Shown here: piece by piece, positions 53,757-64,000 of the stretch
Layout: every line of letters begins with the position of its first letter
Numbering within the stretch: position 1 is the stretch's first letter
Notes under the pieces: generated by a model
The model's input: the letters and a program-made list of their open reading frames with translations, nothing else
Database searches by the model: none
What the model was told of the DNA's origin: nothing
Made by a program: the position numbers and the translations under genes
Source: Lota lota
Lineage: Eukaryota > Chordata > Actinopteri > Gadiformes > Lotidae
DNA: 64,000 nucleotides
Assembly: GCA_026745465.1 (NCBI GenBank)
Contig: JACYXH010000236.1
Coordinates: forward strand, 583,001-647,000
Reading direction: 5' to 3'

Positions 53757-53770
53757 ACGCCATCTAGTGT
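53757..53770 (-). promoter_or_regulatory. CTCF-core-like motif in 5' LTR U3, opposed
   Basis: The minus strand reads ACACTAGATGGCGT, matching 12 of 14 positions of the CTCF core. It faces the plus-strand motif 70 bp upstream, and the two share a perfect 10-bp inverted repeat (CTAGATGGCG). It recurs at 60588-60601. Confidence 0.4.
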
Positions 53771-53983
53771 TACATTTAAATGATTGTTTGTTTTACCCTA
53801 CAAAAGGCCCTCCTTCCTTTGCTCAGCGCGCTTTTTCTCGAGAACTCTGCCCAGTGTGGAGTTGCCTTTGAAACTGCGTCTTTTGTATGCTGCAGCGTAT
53901 GAAATAAAATAACTACGGATATCCATTTGTCTTAGCCTTTTGAATCAGCCCAGCCACGAGTTGTATAATTTGCTACGACAATT

Positions 53984-54002
53984 TGGCGTCACGAACAGGA
54001 TC
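53984..54002 (+). other. Primer-binding site
   Basis: TGGCGTCACGAACAGGATC starts three bases after the LTR, the expected place for the tRNA primer site. The implied tRNA 3' end is ...GACGCCA with a CCTGT T-stem strand. By eye this is closest to a serine- or asparagine-type tRNA, but I cannot name it firmly. Confidence 0.75.
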
Positions 54003-54169
54003 CCGAGGTTGATCGTCGAAAGGAAGGACGGGACGGAGGGGAGAGTTGCACTCCACGGAAAACGTGTCTCTACCACCGAGCATTAAGTCGAGTGACGAGA
54101 GGACCACGTCCCTGATCTCCGGACAACTGTCACCGCCGGGATCCAACGAACTCAAAAACACAACTTACG

Positions 54170-54175
54170 GTGAGC
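54170..54175 (+). promoter_or_regulatory. Possible 5' splice donor in leader
   Basis: ACG followed by GTGAGC fits a splice-donor consensus. It lies between the primer site and gag, where class I retroviruses place the donor for env mRNA. Use is unproven. Confidence 0.35.
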
Positions 54176-54222
54176 TGTTTTGGGTGGCTAATACAAACTT
54201 GTAAAATACTAGTTAAAATTAA

Positions 54223-54354
54223 AGCGGTTCGGTAGCTGGAGGTGCAACACAGCGGTGCGGTTGCTGGTGTTAAGAACCACAGCGGTTCGGTAGCTGTCGG
54301 TTGATCACAGCGGTGCGGTTGCTGTATGTAAAGCCACAGCGGTGCGGTAGCTGT
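54223..54354 (+). repeat. Five ~29-bp leader repeats
   Basis: Copies of AGCGGTGCGGTAGCTG, varying only at two positions, start at 54223, 54251, 54281, 54309 and 54338, a spacing of 28-30 bp. In most copies CAGC and GCTG flank the loop GGTGCGGTA or GGTTCGGTA, so each can form a small hairpin. The block lies downstream of the possible splice donor, so it would be kept only in unspliced RNA, where packaging signals of related viruses lie. The packaging role is my inference. Confidence 0.85.
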
Positions 54355-54579
54355 AGGTCATTGGAATATTATTTTGGAAAGTTTTAATATTTAATTTTTT
54401 TATTTCTAATTTTTTAATTTCTAATTTTTTTTGTAGCGAAAATAAATAACTAGATCATTATCTGTGTAACTATTTAAAAGTGGTGAAATATTATCCGGAC
54501 TAATATTATCTCACTAACATTACTGTTGTGCGGGAAGAAACAACAGGGGATTATTACTAAATATCTATATAAATAAAGC

Positions 54580-55398
54580 ATGGGTAATAACAATGGTAAG
54601 CCGCGAGAGGCTTCAGGGAACATTGAGGAATTTATGGTATAAAAGTACGGACCACATGCGATAGCGCATGTAGAATATTGGTATAAACATTGTGTTTTTC
54701 CCCAAGGGGGATGTTTTTCAGTAAATCAAATAAATAAATTAGATAATAAATTAGGGGCGGATTAGGACAAAGTAATGAAAAGACACTCAAAATTCAGAGA
54801 GCGAGAAAGAAAGTAGGGAAAGAAATGGTGAAGTACAGTGACCCATCCTTTGTTACTGCTCCTACGTTTCTGAAGGCACGCCCGGACCTCGACGCGTGTC
54901 CACCACCCACTGCCCAGGACCAGGCCCAACAACAACCACCACCCCACACCCCAGCCGGAGAACCATCTCAGCCCATCTACCCTCCCTTGGAATCTCTCCA
55001 ACAGGCTGTAGTTCTTCCCAGACAGGGAGGAGCACACCCAGAAGCTAAAGGAAGAGAAGAGCAGCCGAAAAAGGGGAGGAGCCCAAGGACAGAACATGTC
55101 CAACTCTCCTTGATGCAGACAGCCACAGGCTTAGGCCGCAATCAAGGGGCCCAGCCTAAAGATCAAGACTGGCACTCCCGATATCAGCAGAGGGGGCCAC
55201 CAAGAGACTCATATTATCCACGACGTGGAGGGCCTCACGGCGAGAACACCAGAGACTATCAAGGAACCGGCAGGAGAGACCAAAGGTGCTTTGTCTGTGG
55301 AGCCAGTGACCATTGGATGAGAGACTGCCCACAGCCAAAGAGGAACAGACAGGGAGACGGCTGGGGGAGGAGACGGAGACCAGAACAGGCTGATTGAC
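54580..55398 (+). pseudogene. gag remnant of the endogenous retrovirus
   Basis: The region opens with MGNNNG, a myristoylation-type start expected of a retroviral matrix protein. Further on is a proline- and glutamine-rich segment, an IYPPLE late-domain-like motif, an arginine/glycine-rich stretch, and one CCHC zinc knuckle, CFVCGASDHWMRDC (55287-55328), followed by a basic tail. A single knuckle is the gammaretrovirus pattern. The region is short for gag and broken. No capsid major-homology region was recognised. Confidence 0.8.
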
Positions 55399-56650
55399 TG
55401 GCAATCGGGTGGACATGCGGAGAGGCGATGGTGCGACCGGACGACAACGTTCCGAACGGCGGTAACAAACACCCACACGCACACCGCAATGAAGAACTGC
55501 TTGCTAAAACCACACACGCACCCTAACCCACTGACAACACCCACTGACATGCATACACAGATTGTTAGAACGATAGAAAGGATCGAGGAAAGTAGCCGAG
55601 AGAGAGAGGGACCTAGGCAGGATATTAGATGAACATCCAGGGGTGAGTTAATATACAAAGTTCCTCTGCCATAAAAGATTGGGACAGATACCACCGCTAC
55701 CGCTCGTCCACAGAAGTCCAGGGGTCAACCAGCGCTGGGGACTCTTCGGAGTTCAGGGAAATTCCCATCTCACTAAAGTGAGGAAGTGGGACCCGCCCTA
55801 ATGGACCCTGAGGGAGCGCGGTGGTGGATGTACTGTCCAACAAACCTGATGAAGTCTTAGTTCATCCAATAGGTTCTGAGCAAAGGCCTATAACTATTGT
55901 CTATGTGTTTAGAGCTAGCTTGTTGGGCCCAAATGTCTGTCTGTGTGTTTATGTGTTGTGTATCTTGACACGAGTGCTAGACACTGGTTGGGTTGTAAGC
56001 TTGTAAACTGGGATGGTTAAATTAGACATGGAGGTTAACTACTAAAATAACAACACAGCCAATAAAAATAAAAACCTTCCTGAGGGACTACGAATCTAAA
56101 TGATATTAAAAGTTATAAAATAATTTTTAGATAATAATTGAGCGATAAAAAAACCGCAGAGAGTAGTGTAATACATAATTATGAACATTCAGTACTGAAT
56201 TAACAAGGGTCCCAATATTCAATGATATTGTCTGCAATGACCATACTAGGGGTTTGGGAAAGAAAGAAATTGGGGGGAGGAAAAGCCATGTGTGAATGTG
56301 TGTGTGAGCCTGAGCCTGTCTTCTCGTGTTTTAGGGCCCCTGAGATAAGGGAGGCCACTCCCACACTCAGAGTGGTTGACTACACGAGAGAGGACTAGAC
56401 TCTGACTACAGATGAAACAATAGGGTTGATAAGGATATGGCTTTTACTGTGATTGCTTTCTATTACAATTACCTTTGTGTCTAACAATTACTAACTTGTT
56501 AAAAGTCAGCCAGATGATCATATTATGGCCAAATTCGTCTTTTACATTGTTTGTCTTCCTATGTTAACAGTTGCCATTCATGCATGATGCCTGCACGTCC
56601 CCAATTGCATGTTCTCCCACGACTTGACTCCACCACTACCATGGTAAACG
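55399..56650 (+). other. Poorly preserved gag-pol junction of the retrovirus
   Basis: This is where protease and the start of reverse transcriptase would lie. I see no recognisable protease active-site motif. The region is AT-rich toward its right end and holds only short open frames. Confidence 0.5.
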
Positions 56651-56679
56651 ACGTGACCGCGACCAGGGCCTCGACAATC

Positions 56680-57700
56680 CACCCTGACTTACGAGACGTA
56701 CCCACACGACTGTGGGCGACCAGCAAATATTATGTTGGCTTAGCTAAACAAAATGCACACCCTGTTGTGGTTAAGCCTAGAATCACTTTAGCTACAGCGG
56801 GCTCTGCATTGTTACAGTATGTTGATGATCTGTTAGTTTGTTCCCCAACTAAGGACCAGTGTCGCAGTGATTCTCTGCGACTCTTGCACCACCTGGCGTC
56901 TGAGGGGCACAAAGTCAGCCTCTCGAAGCTTCAGTGGGTCTGCCAGGACGTTGTCTTCCTAGGCCACAACCTCACAATGGAGGGCACAGCCCTCTCATCC
57001 AAGCGTGTGGACGCTATTGCCAACATTCCACGGCCTGTAACTATGAAAACAAAGTCATGTCTTTTCTTGGTATGTGTTCTTCTTGCAGAACGTTCATTCC
57101 CAACTACTCACTCCTGGAGGGTCCCCTATAGATTATCGTCCAGGGAAAGGGACTCCGGGCTTCGGACCACGTTCTCTGGTCCGCGGACGCTGAACGTGCG
57201 TTTAGAGACCTCAAACTGGTGCTCCAGCGTGCCCCAACACTTGGCATTCCAGACCCAACGCGACCCTTCACCCAGACTGTGGATGAAAGAGGGGGCTGCA
57301 TGACGTCAGTCCTCCTCCAACGACATGGGAACAGGTTACGCCCGGTTGCCTATTTCTCCTCGAAATTAGACCCCGTAGCAGCGGGGCTGCCCCATTGCTT
57401 ACGAGCAGTGGCGGCTGCGGAGAAAGCTGTTCTGGCATCAAGAGACTTGGTGGGGTACGGCGACCTCACACTGCTTGTTCCACATGCGGTCTCTATGATC
57501 CTCTTAGAACAGAAAACGTCCCATTTATCTGCGGCACGATGGTTGAAATATCATACCATCCTCCTTGACCTGCCCAATATACATATTAGACGTTGCAATG
57601 TTCTCAATCCTGCACCCTGCTTCCTATTGAGGGAGAGGGCGAGCCACACCACTGTTTGGCTGAATTACAGTTGGTCTGTAAGCCGCGTCCTGATCTAGGG
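56680..57700 (+). pseudogene. pol remnant: reverse transcriptase and connection region
   Basis: DVPTRLWATSKYYVGLAKQN resembles the entry to gammaretroviral reverse transcriptase. YVDDLLVCS (around 56819-56845) is the polymerase active-site motif, and EGHKVSLSKLQW and VVFLGHNLT continue the palm. Later, RAPTLGIPDPTRPF, PVAYFSSKLDPVAAGLP and HAVSMILLEQ match the connection segment of class I pol. The region is shorter than usual and broken. Confidence 0.85.
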
Positions 57701-57719
57701 GAAGTTCCCCTTCCTAACC

Positions 57720-58170
57720 CCGACTGTGTCTTCTACGTCGACGGCTCTGCCTCCAGACACCCGGAAACAGGTTTGGCGCGCGCAGGGTTTTCTGTGGTAT
57801 CTGATTATGAGACGGTTTGTTCTGGCTCTCTCCCCTCTCAATACTCTGCGCAGGCTGCTGAACTCGTCTTCCTCGTCGAAGCCTGCCGTGCAGCAGCGGG
57901 CGCCTCTGTCACCATCTACACCGACTCCCAATATGCGTTCGGCGTCGTCCGTGACTTCGGGGCCCTCTGGCGGCACGGGGGTTTCCTCACGTCCTCCGGC
58001 AAACATATTTTGCGCCATGACAAAATATCTGCGTTACTCGATGCCATTCTCCTGCCCACCCAGATTGCTGTTGTTAAATGCTCAGCACATACGTGCGGTA
58101 CTGACACTGTGTCCCTGGGTAATGATAGGGCGGACGCAGAAGCTAAGGCCGCGGCTTCCCGACCTCCACC
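57720..58170 (+). pseudogene. pol remnant: RNase H domain
   Basis: VFYVDGSAS (near 57728), AQAAELVFLVEA, IYTDSQYAFGVV and GNDRADAEAKAA carry the four acidic residues of a retroviral RNase H in order and at normal spacing. This is one of the best-preserved parts of the element. It is part of broken pol and is not expected to act on its own. Confidence 0.85.
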
Positions 58171-58360
58171 TGCTGACACCCCACTCGTTTCTACTCCGGT
58201 CAGTCATGTGGCAGCGTCCATCGCAGAGGTCCAGGACCTCTCCACATCCGACGAGCGTGCACGGTGGCACAAAAGGGGGGCGGTGTTTGTCGATGGCCAT
58301 TGGAAAGGCCCTACAGGGAAGCTGTGCCTCCCGGTGGCCATGTTCCCCGCTTATGCTTAA

Positions 58361-59357
58361 TTGACACATGGGCTTGACCACGTGTCAAAAGGGGGGATGA
58401 TGGATCTTATCCACCAGGATTGGTACACCATAGGGTTTTCTACATACGCACAAAAATATTGCCAGGCATGCGTCATTTGCGCCAATCATAACATAGGCCG
58501 AGGACAGAGGGTCGAATACGCAGCACACGACAGCCCAACACGCCCATTCGAACATGTCATGATGGATTTTGTCGAACAAGGACCATCGGAAGGCAAACGC
58601 TATTGCCTTGTGATGGTCGACATGTGGTCTAAATGGGTTGAAGCGTTCCCTGCCTCAAAGGCAACGGCAGGAGTAGTTGCAAAAGCACTACTAACGGAAA
58701 TTGTGCCACGATGGGGCATTCCCGCAAAACTATCTAGCGACAACGGCTCACATTTCGTTAACCAGGCCATCAAAGAGATTGGCACCTACCTCGGCATCGA
58801 TCTCAAATACCATTGCTCGTACCACCCACAGAGCGGTGGTGCAGTGGAACGTGAGAACGGAACATTAAAGGCAAAGCTCGCGAAAAGAGACAGGCCTACC
58901 CTGGACGAAGGCGCTCCCTCTTGCTTTGATGTACATGAGAATGAGAGTCAGAACAAGGACCAAACTCTCGCCCTTTGAAGTTTTGTTTGCTAACCCACCT
59001 CCTGTAGGTACAGCGGCACCAGGAAAGCGGGCGATTCCATCCACCACACTGTGTGAAGATGAAATGTTACAATATTGTGTCTCCTTGTCTAATGCTCTCT
59101 CACATGTACGGCTCCAAGTGAAAGCAGCGCTGCCCCAGAAAGCTGAGCACCCGCTGCATTCCATCCAGCCAGGAGACCTGGTAGTCATCAAGGATTTCAG
59201 ACGGAAAACATGGAAATCACCACGATGGCTGGGACCCTTCCAAGTCCTCCTTACCACACACACGGCGGTGAAGGTGGGGGAGCGACAGTCATGGGTCCAT
59301 GCCTCCCACTGCAAGAAGTACAAAGGAGCGGTCCAGACGCCCACACCAGCCCCTTAA
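58361..59357 (+). pseudogene. pol remnant: integrase
   Basis: An H-x3-H (THGLDH) and paired cysteines (YCQACVIC) form the zinc-binding head. HVMMDFVEQ, LSSDNGSHF and GGAVERENGTLK carry the D, D and E of the catalytic core. The C-terminal part has KLSPFEVLFANPP, PGDLVVIKDF and RWLGPFQVLL, the usual class I integrase end with a GPF-type motif. The region is broken with the rest of pol. Confidence 0.9.
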
Positions 59358-59379
59358 CAAAACTGATTTGCCCATGCAC

Positions 59380-60022
59380 ACACATTCCCGCACCCAACAC
59401 AAAGAAGGTGTACGACGTGCTCTGCCTCCAAAATCATAAATTGACGCTAGTAGCCGTTCCAACAAGGACGGGCCTCTATCCTGCATCGGACAACAGGGAT
59501 GAAGAATCACCTCCCTACACAGCACCTGACATCCAGTGGTTTTGCTGTGATCCGAAGTCAGGAGACCCATCACCAGTGCCTACCTGCCACATTGACTGTC
59601 CGATGGCTACAACATGCACCTGGTATAGAAAGGCCACGCCGGGACCATGGGCGTGGCTTATGGGTCTGACTATTATACTTCTTTGTTTATTTTGCTTGTT
59701 ACAACGTATGAACCCCTCCATTCTACATCGTGCCCGTCGCTCAAACCCAGGCGGTAGTTTCGACAACCATGTGTATATAGATGGCATTGGTGCAGCCATC
59801 CTCGCCACGTGCGGTTGTTGTATTGTTCCCTGTGTTCACAGCCTCGTCATCCGCACCATCGAGCGCACAGTGAGCCAATTACCCTCTGCACCTCCGACGG
59901 CTCACACATTTGCCCAGCTTGAGTCCTTTCCTCTGTTGTCCACTACCTCGTCCCGTACCGACCGTCCACCTCCTTACACTTTCTCAGACTATGCCATCTC
60001 CCCTGATGATGACTTTGTTTAG
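59380..60022 (+). pseudogene. env remnant
   Basis: The frame overlaps the end of pol, as in gammaretroviruses. A hydrophobic segment, AWLMGLTIILLCLFCLLQ, and a second one ending in CGCCIVPCVHSLVIR resemble membrane and inner-tail parts of class I envelope proteins. The C-terminus carries PPPYTFSDYAI, a PPxY motif next to a tyrosine sorting-type motif. The segment is much shorter than a normal envelope gene and is a fossil. Confidence 0.65.
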
Positions 60023-60241
60023 AGTGTACGGTCCACTGGCTGTGCAAGCACATATCGCACCTTTTTTCCCCATCAGTAAGGCGGGTTTAAAGTCCTGACC
60101 TTATGGGGTTTTTCAAGGAGCCATATGTGCGTCAACCAGCATTTTACTATCTTTTTGTTGTATGATTTTGTTAGATTGTACTGTACTGCGCTGTTTTTAT
60201 TTTCTTCGTCATTTTTTCCTTTTGGTCGATCATATATGATC

Positions 60242-60253
60242 GAAAGGGGGGAA
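60242..60253 (+). other. Polypurine tract
   Basis: GAAAGGGGGGAA lies immediately upstream of the right LTR, the standard plus-strand primer position. Confidence 0.9.
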
Positions 60254-60254
60254 T

Positions 60255-60811
60255 TGTGATGGAAAAATGACCTCAAGCCCTATTCCAAAGCTAACTCGCT
60301 TTAACTAGTTGGTTTGGTTTAGGCACTCAAGTTGTTGTGAGCACATTATAGTGTCCTATTTGTTTTCTTTAAATTATCTACCTCCTCACAGTTGCCTGTC
60401 CTTGCATTCCTGCATGGTGCTTTGTTCTATGAGAGAAACTCCAGAGCAAGTTCTCTCACCTATTATGTGCCTGTTGCCCTGACCGCACAGAGGACCCGCC
60501 ATAAAATCTAGATGGCGCCATATATGATAAGATACGACCAGAGGTCTGGCTTTAGCTGTGCATTGAACCAGTTATAGATGGTACAGGACGCCATCTAGTG
60601 TTACATTTAAATGATTGTTTGTTTTACCCTACAAAAGGCCCTCCTTCCTTTGCTCAGCGCGCTTTTTCTCGAGAACTCTGCCCAGTGTGGAGTTGCCTTT
60701 GAAACTGCGTCTTTTGTATGCTGCAGCGTATGAAATAAAATAACTACGGATATCCATTTGTCTTAGCCTTTTGAATCAGCCCAGCCACGAGTTGTATAAT
60801 TTGCTACGACA
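60255..60811 (+). repeat. 3' LTR
   Basis: Base for base the same as the left LTR over 557 bp, by visual comparison. It carries the same TATA-like, AATAAA and CTCF-core-like sites (60505-60518 plus, 60588-60601 minus). Confidence 0.95.
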
Positions 60812-60815
60812 TGTG
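60812..60815. repeat. Retrovirus target-site duplication, right copy (TGTG)
   Basis: TGTG directly follows the right LTR and matches the left copy. Confidence 0.8.
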
Positions 60816-61633
60816 TTATTTTCCTTCATATTTCAACATGCTACTACTGACAATACATCATTGCCTTTGATCGCAAATGTCCCACCTGTCTGCCGAATGT
60901 CACATTTTTAGGACAGGGATTTTGGTGTGTGTGTTTGTGCTTGCGTGACATTTTTAGGTGACTACTGTACAAAAGACCATCCTGTAGCTGTGTGTAAGCC
61001 TACGTGTCGGTCTATGTGTGCATGTACACACACACCAATGCTGTGAGAGGGCCGAGTCTTATCCATAATGGAATAAATCCAATCCATTACTAGATGGGGG
61101 CTGTGGGCAGCTCAATCGATGGCCCTCTCAGGGGCCCGATGATCTTCCCCTCGCTGACAAGGTGGATCGCTCACACCTGTCGCAGACCAGTGCCTCAGTC
61201 TAGCTATGGCCGAGAGCATTCAACACACACACGCTCACACAATATTTCCCAAGGAAGAGAAGCGTGTGGACAATAAATAAATTAAACTCAAAAATGTAGA
61301 AAGTAGAAAAATAACTGATTAGCATTGCCTAAAACAGGACCTAGTTCTGGACACCGCAAGGAGACGAGCGAATGGAGGGATGTACCTATGACATATTGAG
61401 GTGTGCCCCTGCCTCAAAGTCACAGAGCCTTACAGTTGCCCGGCTAGCGTTACCCATCAGCCCATCCATGCATGAAAGTGAACATAAACTGTAATTATAT
61501 TGAACCGTGCGCGGCATCACAGGACACTGAATCCACCAACCCCCACGTCCCCATCTATGTATTCACTATGTCTATTCTCTCTTACACGTTTATCCTGTCA
61601 TCTGGCTGCCACTAAGTCCCACACCCCCAGCCT

Positions 61634-61803
61634 GCGAGACGACGAACGAACACACACACACAAAGTGAGAACGAAATAGAGATAAAACAAACAAATGAAA
61701 GAACGAAAAGATAAAAGAAAGGACAAAGAAAGAATGAAACAAGAATGAAAGAACGAAGGAGGAGAACGAACAAAAGAATCGAAAGACAGACCGAAAGAAA
61801 GAT
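61634..61803. repeat. GAAA/GAAC-rich low-complexity tract
   Basis: About 170 bp of degenerate GAAA, GAACGAA and AAGAATGAA units, almost all purine on the plus strand. The minus-strand open frame (phenylalanine/serine-rich) is an artefact. Confidence 0.85.
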
Positions 61804-62069
61804 CTGTGGCAGAACGGGAATGCAGCAGCAGAGGAAGGCATGAAGAGTGTGGATGAGATCAGATGGCAGGGAGCTCTATGATGTGAGATGTGTGCGTCTG
61901 ATGCCTTTTCCTGAGCTCGCCGCCGCGCCTTTCGGCTGGGGCCAGTCAATCACGATTACAATAGCGAGGGGGGAGACACGCGCAGCGGTGCAGCAAGAGC
62001 AGGAGCGATAATTACAATGCACGGGACAAGATAATGGGTCTCTTTCCCCCCCATCATTTCATGCATCTA

Positions 62070-62235
62070 CTGACAACTCCCCTCCCTCACCCACCTCCAT
62101 CTCACTCCATCCCCACCAGCCATCCTCTTCACCACAACACCCTTCACCCCTCTTCATTCCACCCCCACACTCATCACCCAAACCCACCCTCCAACCCTCT
62201 TCACCCCATCCACCCCCACAATCACCGTCCCCATT
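62070..62235. repeat. CCA/CAC-rich low-complexity tract
   Basis: Degenerate CACCC, CATCC and CCTC units poor in G. They give proline/histidine-rich and glycine-rich frames on the two strands that are artefacts. Confidence 0.8.
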
Positions 62236-64000
62236 TTTGGAACAAATGAATAGTACTATTTTTGTAATTGGATCACTGTGATCGCATGGTATGTAATTAA
62301 ATGGCCAGAAATAATACCAAAAAGATAACTGACTCTTATTCATCGTACACAACACATACACAACAGTGTACCGCATAGGAAATATATCATCATGGGGGGA
62401 TGAAGCCAGATGAGAACATTACAGGACTCAATTCTGAATTTAATTTGCTGTTAAAACTTCAAGAAGCATAATGAAAATATGATTATTTCTTTCCTTTTAT
62501 GATGCACGTGATTACTTGGTTCCTCAGTCAGAGCAAGCAATGGGATTTTTTTCACACATTTTTTAATAATACTGGTTTGGTTTAGCAGGCATCAGGTTCT
62601 CTTAAAAAACAACAACACTAATATTCAATATTCATGTGAAAAAGGGAAGCATCATGTACATACTGCTACAAACAGTTACTTCCCAACACACAGGTTTGAA
62701 CCACCCAGCGCCATAGAACACCATTATGTGCAACAGCCAACACCGTGCAGAACCCAACGCAGCCAGTTGTATTGTCAACGATCCAATGGGCTTTGGCAGA
62801 ACATAAAACCTAAATTGCTATATTGCGAGGGAAATCATTTTCAACCGGGCAAGAAAATAAGTAACATACAGGCAGGAAGCTGAAATTTGAATACAGACTT
62901 GTGTTGAGGATAGTGCAGCTGCTTGCACAATGTCACTCAAATGCCATCTTTACAACACAGCCACAAAAGCCTGTTTTCCCCCCCACATAAATGTAAATGA
63001 GGTGTCGAGGATTAGACCCTGGTAGTCGTACGACAACACTACACCCCAAAAGGCTGCATTATAAACAGGTATGAGAGGTAAGGTGAATCATCCCCTTAGC
63101 ATCAAACATGCCAATCGCAGGCGGCCAGCCGTTTGCAGGGCTGAGGCTGAGCTTCGAGGCATTAGCCACTGCTTTACTCTTGGCTCGGACAGTATTAAAA
63201 GTATGAAGGTTTAACTCCTGTAAAAAAAACCTATTCAAACCTTCCACTCTAAATTCTTATCCCAACAACTCCTGGATTTAAACGATAGTAACAACACAAC
63301 TCGACACACATTTTCTAACACATCTGATTGATTTGTTGTATTAAAGTAAAAAGGAAATGACCCTGATAGGAATAAAACTATAAGCTGATGAGTGAACGCA
63401 TAATGGGAACTGGCGGAAGATTATGCAAATGAATGTCACGAAAACTGTACGACTGTGGAAGACAGACACACGCCATCTTTATGAGTGCATACCAGTAGGG
63501 TGGTTAGCAACGCAATAAACACCAAGACACGGACGACAAACACACACAAGCAGAGCGCGGCACAAAATGAAATGCACCACAACATATTAACCTTTAACGA
63601 AAGACAATGAACATTCAGAAGGGCGATAATAAAGCGGTATTAACGGCAAACAACATTTAAATGCTCTGCTCATAGCCCTCTGCACACACATCAACACATA
63701 CACACACTAACACATGCACTCCTACCAGTGAGAAGAGAAATGTACGGAGAGAAAGAGGCCACACAGTCAGACATGAGACGCCTGAGGCAAAGAACCCAGT
63801 GCTAATCCTTAGCTCTAAATGATGTTAAGCCTACACACTTCATAAGCATGTGCAACCACGCTTCTCTCTCTCCACTACATATACAAATAAGCATGCATAT
63901 ATTTATTCTCCTTCCCTCCCTTTACCATTTGCACTCTAAAGACAACCTCATTTCGACCTGAAACTGCAACGGGCCGCCTGCGAGTGGCAGCACAGGCACC

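Larger units (their letters stand above)
53424..53980 (+). repeat. 5' LTR
   Basis: It begins TGTGATGG and ends CTACGACA, giving TG...CA ends. A TATA-like TACAAAAGG lies at 53799-53807 and a polyadenylation signal AATAAA at 53903-53908, so U3 is about 400 bp, R about 90-100 bp and U5 about 55 bp (inferred). U3 holds two opposed CTCF-core-like motifs, listed separately, and an ATGGCGCCAT palindrome at 53681-53690. Confidence 0.95.
53424..60811 (+). mobile_element. Endogenous retrovirus, class I (gammaretrovirus-like), broken
   Basis: A 7.4-kb provirus in plus orientation with the layout LTR, primer-binding site, leader, gag, pol, env, polypurine tract, LTR. Both LTRs are 557 bp and identical by eye. 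A single CCHC zinc knuckle in gag, the pol wording around YVDD and the RNase H region, the integrase C-terminus and an env frame overlapping the end of pol all point to a class I element related to gammaretroviruses and their fish kin. The coding region is broken in several places (roughly five or more) and env and parts of pol are short for the family, so it is a fossil. The identical LTRs mean the insertion is recent. Confidence 0.95.
60816..64000. other. Non-coding DNA, no gene seen
   Basis: No exon or RNA gene is supported. The segment holds the purine-rich tract at 61634-61803, a C-rich tract at 62070-62235, small CA-rich patches near 60930, 61030 and 63690, and an octamer site ATGCAAAT near 63424. 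Confidence 0.6.

Noticed and set aside
54223-54354. Leader repeats as a host minisatellite
   Set aside because: They lie inside the provirus between the primer site and gag and have regular spacing, so they belong to the element.
55821-56006. Short frame with LDTGW as a retroviral protease
   Set aside because: The surrounding residues do not resemble a protease active site, so the match is too weak to call.
61590-61949. Phenylalanine/serine-rich frame on the minus strand
   Set aside because: It is the translation of a GAAA-rich low-complexity tract.

Overview
The window looks like nuclear DNA from a teleost fish. The evidence is very long (CA)n, (AT)n and poly-G/poly-C microsatellites, a tRNA-derived SINE with the 3' tail typical of fish SINEs, short hAT-type terminal-inverted-repeat elements, and a class I (gammaretrovirus-like) endogenous retrovirus of the kind found in fish. 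The species cannot be fixed from sequence alone. The density of long dinucleotide arrays recalls gadiform fishes, but that is only an impression.

I found no host protein-coding gene, tRNA, rRNA or recognised microRNA. The many short open frames outside the retrovirus have no recognisable domains and mostly lie on microsatellites or purine/pyrimidine tracts. The window reads as a gene desert or very large intron. Several unique segments rich in homeodomain, octamer, GATA or TCF-like sites look like candidate conserved enhancers. These are judged by eye only and are low confidence (about 2.4-2.9, 4.85-5.4, 6.2-6.5, 8.85-9.27, 15.4-15.6, 17.25-17.45, 26.87-27.06, 40.6-41.0, 43.93-44.1, 46.1-46.3, 50.48-50.76, 51.13-51.3 and 53.08-53.35 kb).

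Layout: a hAT-like end at the left edge (to 321); a candidate inverted-repeat element (3015-3576); a GC-rich minisatellite with higher-order structure (8100-8504); a hAT MITE with a perfect 8-bp target duplication (18944-19455); a SINE relic near 22.0 kb; a poly-G/poly-C inverted pair (25204-25284); a LINE-type 3' end next to a tRNA-SINE (28475-28790); a microsatellite-rich stretch from 29.3 to 52.5 kb; the endogenous retrovirus (53424-60811); then non-coding DNA to the right edge.

The retrovirus is the only coding-type feature. Its two 557-bp LTRs are identical by eye and are flanked by a 4-bp TGTG duplication. A primer-binding site, a leader with five ~29-bp repeats, gag, pol and env remnants and a polypurine tract can all be recognised, but the coding region is broken in several places. 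Identical LTRs around a decayed interior suggest a recent insertion of an already defective genome. Each LTR also carries two opposed CTCF-core-like motifs, so the insertion could bear on chromatin folding in this desert.
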